Positions 25,920-34,570 of a DNA stretch of 35,007 nt are shown in pieces. A program made the translations under genes and the position numbers. The stretch is from Pseudomonadota bacterium (lineage in GTDB: Bacteria; Pseudomonadota; Gammaproteobacteria; QQUJ01), in the NCBI GenBank assembly GCA_008501635.1, contig QQUJ01000015.1, positions 1-35,007 of the forward strand, given 5' to 3'. The notes under the pieces are model-generated. The model worked only from the letters and a program-made list of their open reading frames with translations. It was not told the DNA's origin and did no database searches. Positions within the stretch are counted from its first letter, which is position 1; every line of letters starts with the position of its first letter.

Positions 25920-27085
25920 TGCAGATTGAACTAGTCAAAGCTCCTCTAGATCTGGCGCCCTTCGCGGCCGATTGGGAACAGCTTTTCAGAGCGAGGCCTC
26001 ATGAGCCTTCCCTATCTTTGGAGTGGACCAAGGCTCTGCTCGTGAATCATCTGAACCCTGCAGATGAGCCCAGCTTAGTGGTCTTCAGGCACAACGGGTC
26101 CATTTGTGCGCTACTGCCAATGGTTCAGGATACATCGTACCTTGCCGGGTTGCCTCTCTCCAGTCTGCGAGCGCTTTCGGAATGCTCTAACACCCACAGC
26201 GATCTGCTCTGTCGGCAATTGAACGAAGATTTTGTTACAGAGTTGCTCGAGGTATGTGGTACCCGTACCGCTGGCTGGGATGTCATGCGTTTCACCCGTA
26301 TCGTGGAAGATTCGGATCTGGATCGTGCCCTAAGTGGCGCCTTGTCCGTCGTAAAGTGCCGGAATCATATCAGGCTGGAGCCGCCGTCCTTCTTTCTTAC
26401 GCTGCCGGAAAGCTACGATACATACCTCAATGCCCGCAGCAGCAAATTCCGTAACTACCTTCGTCGAATGGAAAAAGGCTTACAACCACTAGGGCGGGTA
26501 CGTTTTCGCAGGACTGATTCACCCGAAGAACTCTTATCCGACTATGAAAATCTGCTCAGTGTGGAGCGGGCAAGCTGGAAACACAATCACGGCACCGCGA
26601 TCAGCGCTGTGCCTCACCAAGAGGCATTCTACGGGGAGATGGCCAAAGGCGCTCTAGAGGCTGGCCGGCTGCACCTGACGTTTCTCGATCTCGACAACAA
26701 GCCGGTTGCCTACAACTTTGGACTGGTCGCCCACGGGCGTTACTACTATTTAAAGACCAGTTTCCACGAAGCCTTCCGGCGGAACGGCGTCGCCACTGTA
26801 TCGAGAGCGTGGTTGATCCGTATGCTGATCGAGCAAGGAATACGCGAGTTCGACTTCCCAGGAGAGCCCTATCAGTGGGAGAACCAGTGGACCGACGAGC
26901 TGCGTTGGCACCGTTCCATAACTATCTTCAACGATACAGGTATGGGTCGCATATATCATTCCCTCACCCGTGTACGAGATCGGTATTTCCATCGCCAAGC
27001 TACAGCGCGAACCGTCACTTATCACAAAGCCAAATATTTGCAACCAAACAGGGGTGGTAGCAAGTGGCCAAAGTGGAAATACTGA
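25916..27085 (+). CDS. GNAT/FemAB-like acyltransferase
   Basis: The 389-residue protein begins MMQIELVKAPLDLAPFAADW, either at ATG 25916 or at the next ATG 25919; the first overlaps the glycosyltransferase stop as ATGA. It has RPHEPSLSLEWTKALL, FRNYLRRMEKGLQPLGRVRF (a basic helix typical of BioF2-like enzymes), GRLHLTFLDLDNKPVAYNFGL and DFPGEPYQWENQWTDE. This architecture matches the other GNAT genes of the cluster, though the sequence is only distantly similar. It probably acylates an amino sugar or an aminoacyl precursor. Its end overlaps the start of the next gene by 22 bases, as expected for a tightly packed operon. Confidence 0.78.
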   Translation: MMQIELVKAPLDLAPFAADWEQLFRARPHEPSLSLEWTKALLVNHLNPADEPSLVVFRHNGSICALLPMVQDTSYLAGLPLSSLRALSECSNTHSDLLCRQLNEDFVTELLEVCGTRTAGWDVMRFTRIVEDSDLDRALSGALSVVKCRNHIRLEPPSFFLTLPESYDTYLNARSSKFRNYLRRMEKGLQPLGRVRFRRTDSPEELLSDYENLLSVERASWKHNHGTAISAVPHQEAFYGEMAKGALEAGRLHLTFLDLDNKPVAYNFGLVAHGRYYYLKTSFHEAFRRNGVATVSRAWLIRMLIEQGIREFDFPGEPYQWENQWTDELRWHRSITIFNDTGMGRIYHSLTRVRDRYFHRQATARTVTYHKAKYLQPNRGGSKWPKWKY

Positions 27086-28110
27086 CCACTCTCGAAGATA
27101 TTCGTGCAATAGAACCGGCTTGGCGTGAGCTGGGACTGCATTTCCCGAATCCTCTGCTGCAGTACGAGTGGTTTATTACCTGCGCTGAGGTTCTCTATCG
27201 CCCGGAGGAAGTTCATGTTGTCGCCTTAAAACAAGCCAATAGGATCAGCGCCATAGCTCCTCTTGCGAAAATCCAGCGACGGTACTGCCAATGGCTCGAG
27301 ATTCTTGGATGTTCGCGATTATACGAACCGACAGACTTCTTGTACGAATCAGAGATTTCCCTGAGACAAACTCTCAGTGTGCTCATTCGACTCGGCTGTC
27401 CTCTCGAACTGGGCCGTATTCCTATCGCATCACCACTGATTGGGAAGCGATCGGTAGAAGTTGATCGACATGGAGTCCATGTTCGACGTCCCGGTGCTGA
27501 TTCTTGTACTTTATACTTGGACCAGGAATGGGGAGCACTGTGGAACCACATGCGTAAAAGCCGGCGCAGCGATTTCCGCCGTATTAAACGGAGAGCAGCC
27601 GACAACGGAGGGTTCCGCATGGAATGCATTCTACCAACGGTTAGCCAGGTGAAACCACTGATTGCAGAAGCCATGGAAATAGAAGCCTCCGGCTGGAAAG
27701 GTACAAAAGGACACTGTCTAAACAATGATCCTATGCTCCAGGATTTCTTCATTACATATTGCCGCCGAATGGCTGAATCCAAAGCACTATATATATTCTT
27801 ATTGAAACTCGGAGATGAGTCTGTCGCAGTGCATATAGCAGTGCGGTACGCAGAAGCACTTTGGATTCTCAAAATCGGATACAAAGAGCGTATGCGGCAT
27901 CTGTCTCCAGGTCTTTTTTTAACACTGGAGACAATTCGATTCGCAATCGAGGCGGGTCTCCGGCGATACGTATTCCTTGGATGCCATGAGGAATGGCAGA
28001 ATATCTGGCCTGTCGAATGCGGCCAGTTTGGAACTAAGATTTTTATGCCATTTTCCCTTAATGGGATCAAGGCAATCCGAGAATTAAGTACGCAATGGCT
28101 GCAGAAATAG
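27064..28110 (+). CDS. GNAT/FemAB-like acyltransferase
   Basis: The 348-residue product starts at GTG 27064, inside the end of the preceding gene. Motifs include AWRELGLHFPNPLLQYEWF, MRKSRRSDFRRIKRRAADNG (a basic helix aligned with those of its neighbours), ASGWKGTKGHCL, ALYIFLLKLGDESVAVHIAV and RRYVFLGCHEEWQNIWPV. The order is that of BioF2-like GNAT enzymes. A long frame on the opposite strand (27213-28172) is a shadow. This is the third GNAT in the operon after the FemAB-like gene; the set looks like divergent relatives that may act on different amino groups. Its acyl donor is unknown. Confidence 0.78.
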   Translation: MAKVEILTTLEDIRAIEPAWRELGLHFPNPLLQYEWFITCAEVLYRPEEVHVVALKQANRISAIAPLAKIQRRYCQWLEILGCSRLYEPTDFLYESEISLRQTLSVLIRLGCPLELGRIPIASPLIGKRSVEVDRHGVHVRRPGADSCTLYLDQEWGALWNHMRKSRRSDFRRIKRRAADNGGFRMECILPTVSQVKPLIAEAMEIEASGWKGTKGHCLNNDPMLQDFFITYCRRMAESKALYIFLLKLGDESVAVHIAVRYAEALWILKIGYKERMRHLSPGLFLTLETIRFAIEAGLRRYVFLGCHEEWQNIWPVECGQFGTKIFMPFSLNGIKAIRELSTQWLQK

Positions 28111-28191
28111 CACCCGGCACTGGAGTTCCCTGTCGTTTGTTCGAAGCCACCGCGCTTGTTGCTCGTTACCACTCAGAAAATAAAATACATA

Positions 28192-28197
28192 TATAAT
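28192..28197 (+). promoter_or_regulatory. Possible -10 element before the first deacetylase gene
   Basis: TATAAT lies in a very AT-rich stretch of the 116-bp gap before ATG 28227, only 30 bases upstream of the start codon. No good -35 hexamer is found 16-18 bases upstream. It could give a secondary promoter for the downstream genes of the operon. Confidence 0.3.
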
Positions 28198-28226
28198 ATG
28201 CTGAAATTCTGAGCACGATACCAAAA

Positions 28227-29249
28227 ATGTTTAAACTACTAATAAAGCAACTGGCTGCCCGCCTGTTATATAGTTCGGGGATGCTGTGGATCTTGATGCG
28301 CGTCAGGCTGCGCGGACGGGCTGTCGTCCTCATGTATCACCGGGTTCTGCCGGAGCCACTGTTTAGTGAGACCTTCTCACATCCTGGCATCATAGTGACC
28401 CCCGACACATTCGCGCGTCATCTTGAAGTATTACGCAGATACTTTCACCCACTCACACTTGAGGAATTCCAAGAGTGCATTGAGTTAGGACACCCCTTCC
28501 CGAGAGGCGCTTGCCTAATAACATTCGACGATGGATGGATAGATAACCACGAACATGCTCTGCCTCTGCTACGTGAACGGGGGATTCCTGCAGTTGTTTT
28601 CACGGCTACATCCTTTATCGATTCTACGAAGTGTTTTTGGCAAGAATATTTAGGATTGCTTCTTTATCACGCTATCCGTAACGGCATTCGGAGTTCTACG
28701 TTGGATGCGTACAATGTGTCACCCAGCCCAGATCAGTCGCCGTCGGACATACGTACTGTAGTTACCGGTGTTATTTCCCGTTTTCATAACGCGTCATATG
28801 AGGAAATAGACCGACTTATAGACGAATTAACTACCGAACTCCGATCCCAAGGAGATTTCACGGAAACACCATCCAAGGATCGATTCATGAACTGGGAACA
28901 GGTAGACGAAATGATATTGTCCGGCATTTCAATTGGTTCACATACTTGCAGTCATCGCGATCTTACGCGCTTGAACGACATCACAGTCATCCGTGAGTTT
29001 GAAGACTCCCGCGACCAGATCCAGAAGCACTCCGTCTGCCCCGTTTCGGCGGTCGCTTATCCCGGCGGCAAGTTCGATTTACGATCCCTCAAGGCTGCAC
29101 GGGCAAGCGGATATCGGCTCGGGTTTACAACGAAACGTGGTTTTGTCAGACCACGCGATGATCCGTTCACTATTCCTCGCTACAACATACACGAAGCGGC
29201 CACCAAAACATCCCCATTGTTCATTTGCCGCGCCTTGGGGATCTTTTAA
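28227..29249 (+). CDS. Polysaccharide deacetylase (NodB/CE4 family)
   Basis: The 340-residue protein has the CE4 motifs in order: VVLMYHRVLPE at about 33-43, the catalytic/metal pair in ITFDDGWID (Asp101-Asp102), the metal-binding His239-x3-His243 in IGSHTCSH, and VAYPGGKFDL plus RYNIHEA near the end. An N-terminal hydrophobic segment (about 1-28) could anchor it in the inner membrane. The family removes N-acetyl groups from hexosamines or peptidoglycan, and relatives are common in exosortase/EPS loci. Here it may act on the exported polymer or a precursor. The start is ATG 28227, with a weak ribosome site, 116 bases after the GNAT gene. Confidence 0.9.
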   Translation: MFKLLIKQLAARLLYSSGMLWILMRVRLRGRAVVLMYHRVLPEPLFSETFSHPGIIVTPDTFARHLEVLRRYFHPLTLEEFQECIELGHPFPRGACLITFDDGWIDNHEHALPLLRERGIPAVVFTATSFIDSTKCFWQEYLGLLLYHAIRNGIRSSTLDAYNVSPSPDQSPSDIRTVVTGVISRFHNASYEEIDRLIDELTTELRSQGDFTETPSKDRFMNWEQVDEMILSGISIGSHTCSHRDLTRLNDITVIREFEDSRDQIQKHSVCPVSAVAYPGGKFDLRSLKAARASGYRLGFTTKRGFVRPRDDPFTIPRYNIHEAATKTSPLFICRALGIF

Positions 29250-29258
29250 ATATAGGAC

Positions 29259-30467
29259 ATGACTATAGCCATGCAACGAATACTAGTTACCGACGCAGAC
29301 AGTCGGGCCGCATTGGCCATTACGCGATCTCTCGGTCGGGCAGGATTTTACGTTGGTGTTGCCCATCATACGGAATCCGGACTCGCATCGTCCTCAAAGT
29401 ATTGCCGCAAACGAATCCTCGTACCTGACGCGGTACAACATCCAGACTCTTTTGTCGACGCAGTCGACGATGCAACAAGGGCAGGAAGGTTTGATGCGGT
29501 CATTCCGGTTACCGATGTCACAACCCTTGCATTGAGCCAGGCTAGTGAAGAGGGTCGCTTCAACTGCAGGATGTGCATACCATCCCACAAAACTCTTGAA
29601 CTTGCGGCAGACAAGTACCGCATTCTGGAGATAGCTGCTAACCTCGATATCCCCGCCCCACGCAGCAGGCTTATCACCAATGCAGGTGATCTGCAAATCG
29701 ACACGGTTGATTTTCCTTTCCCTGTTGTCGTTAAGCCCACCCGATCAAGAGTGCGTAGTGGAGAACGGTGGATTTCTACTTCCGTGTTCTATGCAAATTC
29801 CTATGCCGAACTCGAACGCGAGCTCGGTTCGCTTGCTCCTGAATTCTTTCCGCTTCTCCTTCAGGAGCGAATCGTTGGATCGGGCGTCGGGGTGTTCGCA
29901 TGTTATGAGCATGGACGACCAATCGCTTTTTTCAGCCACAAACGCATCCGCGAAAAGCCTCCGTCCGGTGGCGTAAGCGTTCTTCGAGAATCAGTGCCTG
30001 TTGACCCGATCGCGGGGGAACATACCAGGAAGTTGCTCGATCACCTACAGTGGCATGGGGTTGCGATGGTTGAATATAAGCTGGATGAAAGAGATCGCAA
30101 ACTCAAGATCATGGAGGTTAACGGACGATTCTGGGGTTCCTTGCAGTTGGCCATCGACGCTGGCATGGACTTCCCTGTAATGGCTGCCGCTCTCGCTCTG
30201 GGCAATGAAGTAACCCCTATACGCTCCTATCGGACGGGTATACAAAGCCGTTGGCTCTGGGGAGACATCGACGCGCTACTCTCGTTGCTCTTCAAGTCAC
30301 CTAAAAATCTCAATTTACCACCACATCACCCAGGACGATGGGTCACGTTGCTCCATTTTTCTATACCTTGGTATCCCGGCTTAAGATATGAGGTGTTCTC
30401 AGTATCGGATTTTCGGCCATGGTTGCATGAAACCCGGCGCTGGCTATTTCCGGCACGTCGTCAATAG
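29259..30467 (+). CDS. ATP-grasp family ligase
   Basis: The 402-residue product starts RILVTDADSRAALAITRSLG, the usual pre-ATP-grasp N-terminal domain, with KYRILEIAANLDIPAPRS next. The ATP-grasp core shows PFPVVVKPTRSRVRSG and LLQERIVGSGVGVFACYEHG, and KIMEVNGRFWGSLQLAIDAG carries the Mg-binding Glu and Asn. Members make a carboxylate-amine or -thiol bond through an acyl phosphate. In this locus it could attach an amino acid to a sugar carboxyl or amino group (inference). ATG 29259 lies 10 bases after the deacetylase stop, and ATG 29271 is a possible alternative start. It is followed by a 569-bp gap. Confidence 0.83.
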   Translation: MTIAMQRILVTDADSRAALAITRSLGRAGFYVGVAHHTESGLASSSKYCRKRILVPDAVQHPDSFVDAVDDATRAGRFDAVIPVTDVTTLALSQASEEGRFNCRMCIPSHKTLELAADKYRILEIAANLDIPAPRSRLITNAGDLQIDTVDFPFPVVVKPTRSRVRSGERWISTSVFYANSYAELERELGSLAPEFFPLLLQERIVGSGVGVFACYEHGRPIAFFSHKRIREKPPSGGVSVLRESVPVDPIAGEHTRKLLDHLQWHGVAMVEYKLDERDRKLKIMEVNGRFWGSLQLAIDAGMDFPVMAAALALGNEVTPIRSYRTGIQSRWLWGDIDALLSLLFKSPKNLNLPPHHPGRWVTLLHFSIPWYPGLRYEVFSVSDFRPWLHETRRWLFPARRQ

Positions 30468-31036
30468 TCGATCACCTCACAAGAGTTGCTTCGATGTTGT
30501 TTGGCTCCGATCAACCTAACCCCGATGGTTTTCTCTGGCGCATAATCGAAATCCTATTCCATTAGTCGTATGGAGGTCCAAGACACCCATCATTACACCA
30601 AATTGGTGGGCGAAGAAGGCATTAAAACGCCACTTTTTCTGTCGTGGACATGCTGGTCTTCGACTAATGCTACAATCACAGAAAATGAACAAACAGTTGA
30701 CTGACAACTCATTAGTGTAAGTAATACGAACCCGCAAAGGTATGTATGGTAACACGGGGCTGATCAAGATAAGCAGTATTTAATGGGCATCCAATATGGA
30801 TACTACTCTCCCTAGTATCTCGCCATGCGTGCGTACTACTTGATAGGCAGAAGAGAATGTATTTTCCGAACCCCAACTGTGATGATCTACGATTTAGCAT
30901 CCTAGTCTGCGACCGGCATCAAGAAACGTGCACTAATCGTTTGTTTGTCAGCAAGTCATTGCGTTCCTAACGGTTAATGGATACGCGGGAGTGTACTTTC
31001 TTAGGTTGCGCTGCTCCAAAAAGGAATAGCTAATCT
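30468..31036. other. 569-bp gap between ATP-grasp and second deacetylase
   Basis: No recognisable gene was found in this unusually long interval. A plus-strand frame without a start is open from 30520 to 30720 (66 codons, with stretches such as ITPNWWAKKALKRHFF), but it matches nothing I know and could be chance. A TTGACT/TAATAC pair (30697-30727) might be a promoter for the downstream deacetylase and GT2 pair. The interval may hold a decayed gene or an excision scar. Confidence 0.4.
30697..30727 (+). promoter_or_regulatory. Weak candidate promoter in the 569-bp gap
   Basis: TTGACT (30697-30702) and TAATAC (30722-30727) match five of six and four of six consensus bases, but the spacer is 19 bases, longer than the optimum. 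The leader to ATG 31037 would be about 300 bases. If real, the second deacetylase and GT2 genes form their own unit. Confidence 0.22.
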
Positions 31037-32092
31037 ATGTTATGGCACGAGCATCTACGACGATCACTAAAGCTGCTTCTCATCAGCGGCCTGCAATACA
31101 GCGGACTACTCGACAGAAGACGGCGCGAAGCAATGCGCGACCACGCATTGATTCTAATGTATCACCGCGTCACTCCTAAAGGCGTCGGTGTCCCCGACTA
31201 TTCTCCGAACGGAATGTCGGTTAGACCGGATGAGTTCCGTATGCATATGAAGTTTCTTAAGCAGCACTATAATGTCGTTCCTCTATCCAGAATCGCGGCT
31301 GCCGTGCGGGGGGAGCAGTCTTTTTTAAGCACCATGTGTGCAGTCACCTTTGATGACGGTTGGCGTGATGTGTATCAATACGCCTTTCCCATTATGAAGG
31401 AACAGTCGATTCCAACGACAATATATCTCGCAACAGGCTTTATTGATGGATTGCCGTGGTTCTGGGAGGAGCGAGCTAAGTACCTTCTTGCATTACTTAA
31501 TAAGCGCGCCCGAATAGCTAGTTTCGAGACCTCCTTCAGAACCGCTACATCCGCGGACCTGTCGAGATTCGGCCTGGAGCGGATCTTGACTTTGAAACCG
31601 AGTCACTTACCCGGCTTCCTCTTGGAAAAAGGTCGCAAAATGAAGCAGTGGGAAACAAGTCGTAAAACTGCGATGATGGATATGCTCGAATCCGTGAATC
31701 GCGATCTTCTACTGGACACCGACCGCCCGTTCATGAATTGGGACGAAGTACGAGAAATGGCGCAAGCCGGTATCACCTTTGAGAACCATACCGTTAGCCA
31801 CGAAATTCTATCGGAGCTCACCCCATCGGAAGCGGAACGCACAATTCAGAGCGCCGCGACCCGTATCAGCCAAGTGCTTGGTCATACTCCGACCCATGTT
31901 GCTTATCCCTACGGCAAGTATGACGAACGGATACGTTCCCAAATGCGGCATCTAGGGGCATCTTCAGCAACAACTACACGCTCAGGTCTGGTAGGGCACA
32001 CGAGCGATCCGTACGCTTTAAATCGAGTGAATATCTGCAGTGAGATCGCAGGACCAAAGCCCTTATTTTCGTTCCTTATCCTTGGAAGCTAG
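31037..32092 (+). CDS. Polysaccharide deacetylase (NodB/CE4 family), second copy
   Basis: The 351-residue product has the same CE4 plan as the gene at 28227. It shows LILMYHRVTPK, VTFDDGWRDVYQYA with Asp106-Asp107, FENHTVSHEILSEL with His251 and His255, VAYPYGKYDERI, and a C-terminal RVNIC strand. Both have an N-terminal hydrophobic stretch, but the two proteins differ enough to be separate acquisitions or old duplicates. AAGGAA lies about 10 bases before ATG 31037. The neighbouring GT2 suggests action on the same polymer, perhaps on a different residue or in a different compartment. Confidence 0.9.
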   Translation: MLWHEHLRRSLKLLLISGLQYSGLLDRRRREAMRDHALILMYHRVTPKGVGVPDYSPNGMSVRPDEFRMHMKFLKQHYNVVPLSRIAAAVRGEQSFLSTMCAVTFDDGWRDVYQYAFPIMKEQSIPTTIYLATGFIDGLPWFWEERAKYLLALLNKRARIASFETSFRTATSADLSRFGLERILTLKPSHLPGFLLEKGRKMKQWETSRKTAMMDMLESVNRDLLLDTDRPFMNWDEVREMAQAGITFENHTVSHEILSELTPSEAERTIQSAATRISQVLGHTPTHVAYPYGKYDERIRSQMRHLGASSATTTRSGLVGHTSDPYALNRVNICSEIAGPKPLFSFLILGS

Positions 32093-32137
32093 AGCCGCCG
32101 CCAACCGTTATTTATTGTTGCAGAGGATCACAAGGGT

Positions 32138-33175
32138 ATGCCCTTTGTTTCTGTAATCATCCCAGCTTATAATTGCGCCCCCTATCTTCCAACCGCCATA
32201 GAGTCAGTGCTCAGCCAATCGCATGAGGACCTGGAACTCATCGTTGTAGATGATGGATCCACAGATACAACCTCATCTATATTGGAACCGTACGTAGGCC
32301 GGATCCGTCTATTGCGACAGAAGAACGCCGGTGCGGCTGCCGCGCGCAATTATGGCCTGGCTTTGGCCAAAGGAGAGTTAATAGCATTTCTTGATGCAGA
32401 CGACTGGTGGGAACCTTGCAAATTGGCTGCTCAGGTCACCGCATTCGAGGAGTTCCCCATGGCCGGACTCGTCTTCGCAGATTTCTTCGTGGCCGATGCT
32501 CAAGGTAAACTGCTAATGGAACGGGGTATACGGTGGAAGTACGGCATTGTAAGAAACGACAAAATCACACCGTGGAGCAAAGTGTTTGAGAAAAATCGAG
32601 CTATCGGACACGACAAATGTCTTAAACACCATCAGAACGTTGCGGCCTATGAGGGGCGGATCGCGACGTGGTTATTCCAGGGCAATATGATCAATACATG
32701 CTCCGTACTCATCCGCCGGGACGTTCTCGAAAAGGTAGGCGAATTCGATACATCATTGGAAACGGAAGAAGACTACGACTACTGGCTGCGTGTTGCTCAA
32801 TCTTGGCCCATTGTATATATAGACCTACCTTTGCTAACGTTCCGGCGCCGCCCGGGACAATTGACTCAGGCAGACAAAATTGACCGAGTCGTTAGTAACG
32901 TTGCGAAGGTACTTATGCGGGCCGCTGACCGGTTAGCGGATGAGCTTTCCCCTCGGGAGATCGACAGTCGCCTCGCACGCATTTACCTGGATCTTGGAGT
33001 GATCCATCTCAGACAAGGTCGAATTGTTGAGGCTCGAGAATCACTGATGGAAAGTCTGAAGCGTAGACCTCAGTCAGTTTCTTCCGTCCTTTTTTGGTTG
33101 CTTTCTTTCCTTCCCGTGAACATTCTGTCTATTCTAGAAACCGCTTGGCACCGTGTCCACAGGAAGCGAACTTAG
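32138..33175 (+). CDS. Glycosyltransferase family 2
   Basis: The 345-residue GT-A enzyme has the complete set of motifs: PFVSVIIPAYNCAPYLPTAI, ELIVVDDGSTDTTSSIL, NAGAAAARNYGL, LIAFLDADDWWEP (DxD) and TSLETEEDYDYWLRVAQ (catalytic base). The last 90 residues look helical, with a TPR-like pattern (ARIYLDLGVIHLRQGRIVEARESL), which might hold protein partners. AAGGGT lies just before ATG 32138, 45 bases after the deacetylase stop. It ends convergently with the minus-strand GT4, with 175 bases between; a 10-bp palindrome (33196-33205) is in that gap. Confidence 0.9.
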   Translation: MPFVSVIIPAYNCAPYLPTAIESVLSQSHEDLELIVVDDGSTDTTSSILEPYVGRIRLLRQKNAGAAAARNYGLALAKGELIAFLDADDWWEPCKLAAQVTAFEEFPMAGLVFADFFVADAQGKLLMERGIRWKYGIVRNDKITPWSKVFEKNRAIGHDKCLKHHQNVAAYEGRIATWLFQGNMINTCSVLIRRDVLEKVGEFDTSLETEEDYDYWLRVAQSWPIVYIDLPLLTFRRRPGQLTQADKIDRVVSNVAKVLMRAADRLADELSPREIDSRLARIYLDLGVIHLRQGRIVEARESLMESLKRRPQSVSSVLFWLLSFLPVNILSILETAWHRVHRKRT

Positions 33176-33195
33176 TGGATCCGACACTTAGCTAG

Positions 33196-33205
33196 AGTCG
33201 CGACT
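33196..33205. repeat. Perfect 10-bp palindrome in convergent gap
   Basis: AGTCGCGACT lies 21 bases after the stop of the GT2 gene, in the gap between convergent genes. No T-run follows on either strand, so it is not a standard rho-independent terminator. It may be incidental. Confidence 0.2.
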
Positions 33206-33350
33206 ACTACATCTTACTCTCAATCTTGCTTGTGGCTAATAATCTTCAGTCATATCCGTAATGCCTATCAGCCACGGAGCCGCATTTCATTCAAAATCGT
33301 TATACCTTCCCGTATTAGATACCCTCTATTCCAGCCGCCTAGTACTTATC

Positions 33351-34484
33351 CTACTGTCCTAATATTTCCAGGTAGAGTTCTTCATAGTCGGCACACATGC
33401 GCCTTGCCGTGTACTTCTTTTCGTAATCATTTCGCGACTCACGTGCCAGATGTTCGCGCAGCGATCGATCAGTGATCACTTTCCTCAAACTCGCGGCAAG
33501 CATGTCCGGCGATCCCGGCGGTACAAGTAATCCACTTTCAGCATCACGAATAATGTACGAGTTGTCACCTACCGTTGTCGCGACTATTGCGCAACCACTA
33601 GACATTGCCTCCAATATCACTATGGACATAGCTTCCCATAGCGAGCTTTGCACGAATACATCCACCCACGGAAGAACTCGCCTTGCCGCGTCATCGACCC
33701 AACCAACGAACTCAACGTACGCGTTGAGATCGAGTTCTTTGGCAAGCGATTCGAGCGAGGATCTGAGATATCCATCCCCAACCAACACGACACGGAAGCG
33801 AAGCGCCTCATCCGCGAGTATGCGGATCGCTCTGAGCAAGACATCGATTCCCTTTTGCGGAATGAGCGTGCTTATGCTGCCAATTACGATCTCCGCCCCA
33901 CGACGCACGCTATCTTGATCCTCAGTCGAACTTTCCGTCTTTACATCGGGCACCCCGTTTCGAATCAGCGCCAACCGTTCCACTGCAATATTGTACGTTT
34001 CCGCAATGCTCCGGCGCTGTGACTCCCCTACCGCCACCAATCGATTTGGAAAGCGCATAAACACACGCTCCAATGTTTGGTACCGTCGTGTTGGTCTTGG
34101 GTAGTTTCCATAGTGAAATGTTGTTGCATGGCGCAAACCAGGAACCGTCCACCCACACAATACCCCATCAACCATCGAATGTAGATCATGTGTGTGGATG
34201 AGATCAATGTCTAACTGGATGATAAGTCGACGCAGGCGAACGCTCGTAAAGAAATCCCTTTGACCACCATCAGTTAGGGCGATACGCACTACTTCATATC
34301 CCTCCGACTCCAATGCCTGAGCTATTGGACCATTCCCTTTCAGATGGGCTACAAACACATCGAACCGAGTTCTATCGATCTCGCGACAGAGCGTAGCTGT
34401 AACGTTCTCCGCACCCCCAATATACAGGGCTGAATTAACAATCAACACACGCGGTTTATGTGGTTCTCTCTGTTCCGATATCAC
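33351..34484 (-). CDS. Glycosyltransferase family 4
   Basis: The 377-residue GT-B enzyme starts PRVLIVNSALYIGGAENVTATL (glycine-rich first loop). It has DLIHTHDLHSMVDG, the hinge LIRNGVPDVK, the donor loop IGSISTLIPQKGIDVLLRAI, and the EX7E block EAMSIVILEAMSSGCAIVATTVGD. The sugar-transfer motifs are intact, so it is probably active. The start is GTG 34484; an AAGGA lies 12 bases upstream, a weak fit, and a GTG at 34448 is another possibility. It lies alone on the minus strand between the convergent plus-strand operon and the IS-truncated stump at 34571-34780, and may have belonged to the operon that the IS cut. Confidence 0.88.
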   Translation of the reverse strand: MISEQREPHKPRVLIVNSALYIGGAENVTATLCREIDRTRFDVFVAHLKGNGPIAQALESEGYEVVRIALTDGGQRDFFTSVRLRRLIIQLDIDLIHTHDLHSMVDGVLCGWTVPGLRHATTFHYGNYPRPTRRYQTLERVFMRFPNRLVAVGESQRRSIAETYNIAVERLALIRNGVPDVKTESSTEDQDSVRRGAEIVIGSISTLIPQKGIDVLLRAIRILADEALRFRVVLVGDGYLRSSLESLAKELDLNAYVEFVGWVDDAARRVLPWVDVFVQSSLWEAMSIVILEAMSSGCAIVATTVGDNSYIIRDAESGLLVPPGSPDMLAASLRKVITDRSLREHLARESRNDYEKKYTARRMCADYEELYLEILGQ

Positions 34485-34570
34485 AGGAGGAAATCCTTCG
34501 AAACATCTAGCAAACCGAACACGATGATACTATCCATGGGACATATCCTTGGGGGTGGAACCGACCCGCA

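Noticed and set aside
27213-28172. 319-codon open frame on the minus strand
   Set aside because: It lies wholly opposite the GNAT gene at 27064-28110, has no recognisable motif and is rich in Ser/Arg, as expected of a shadow frame.
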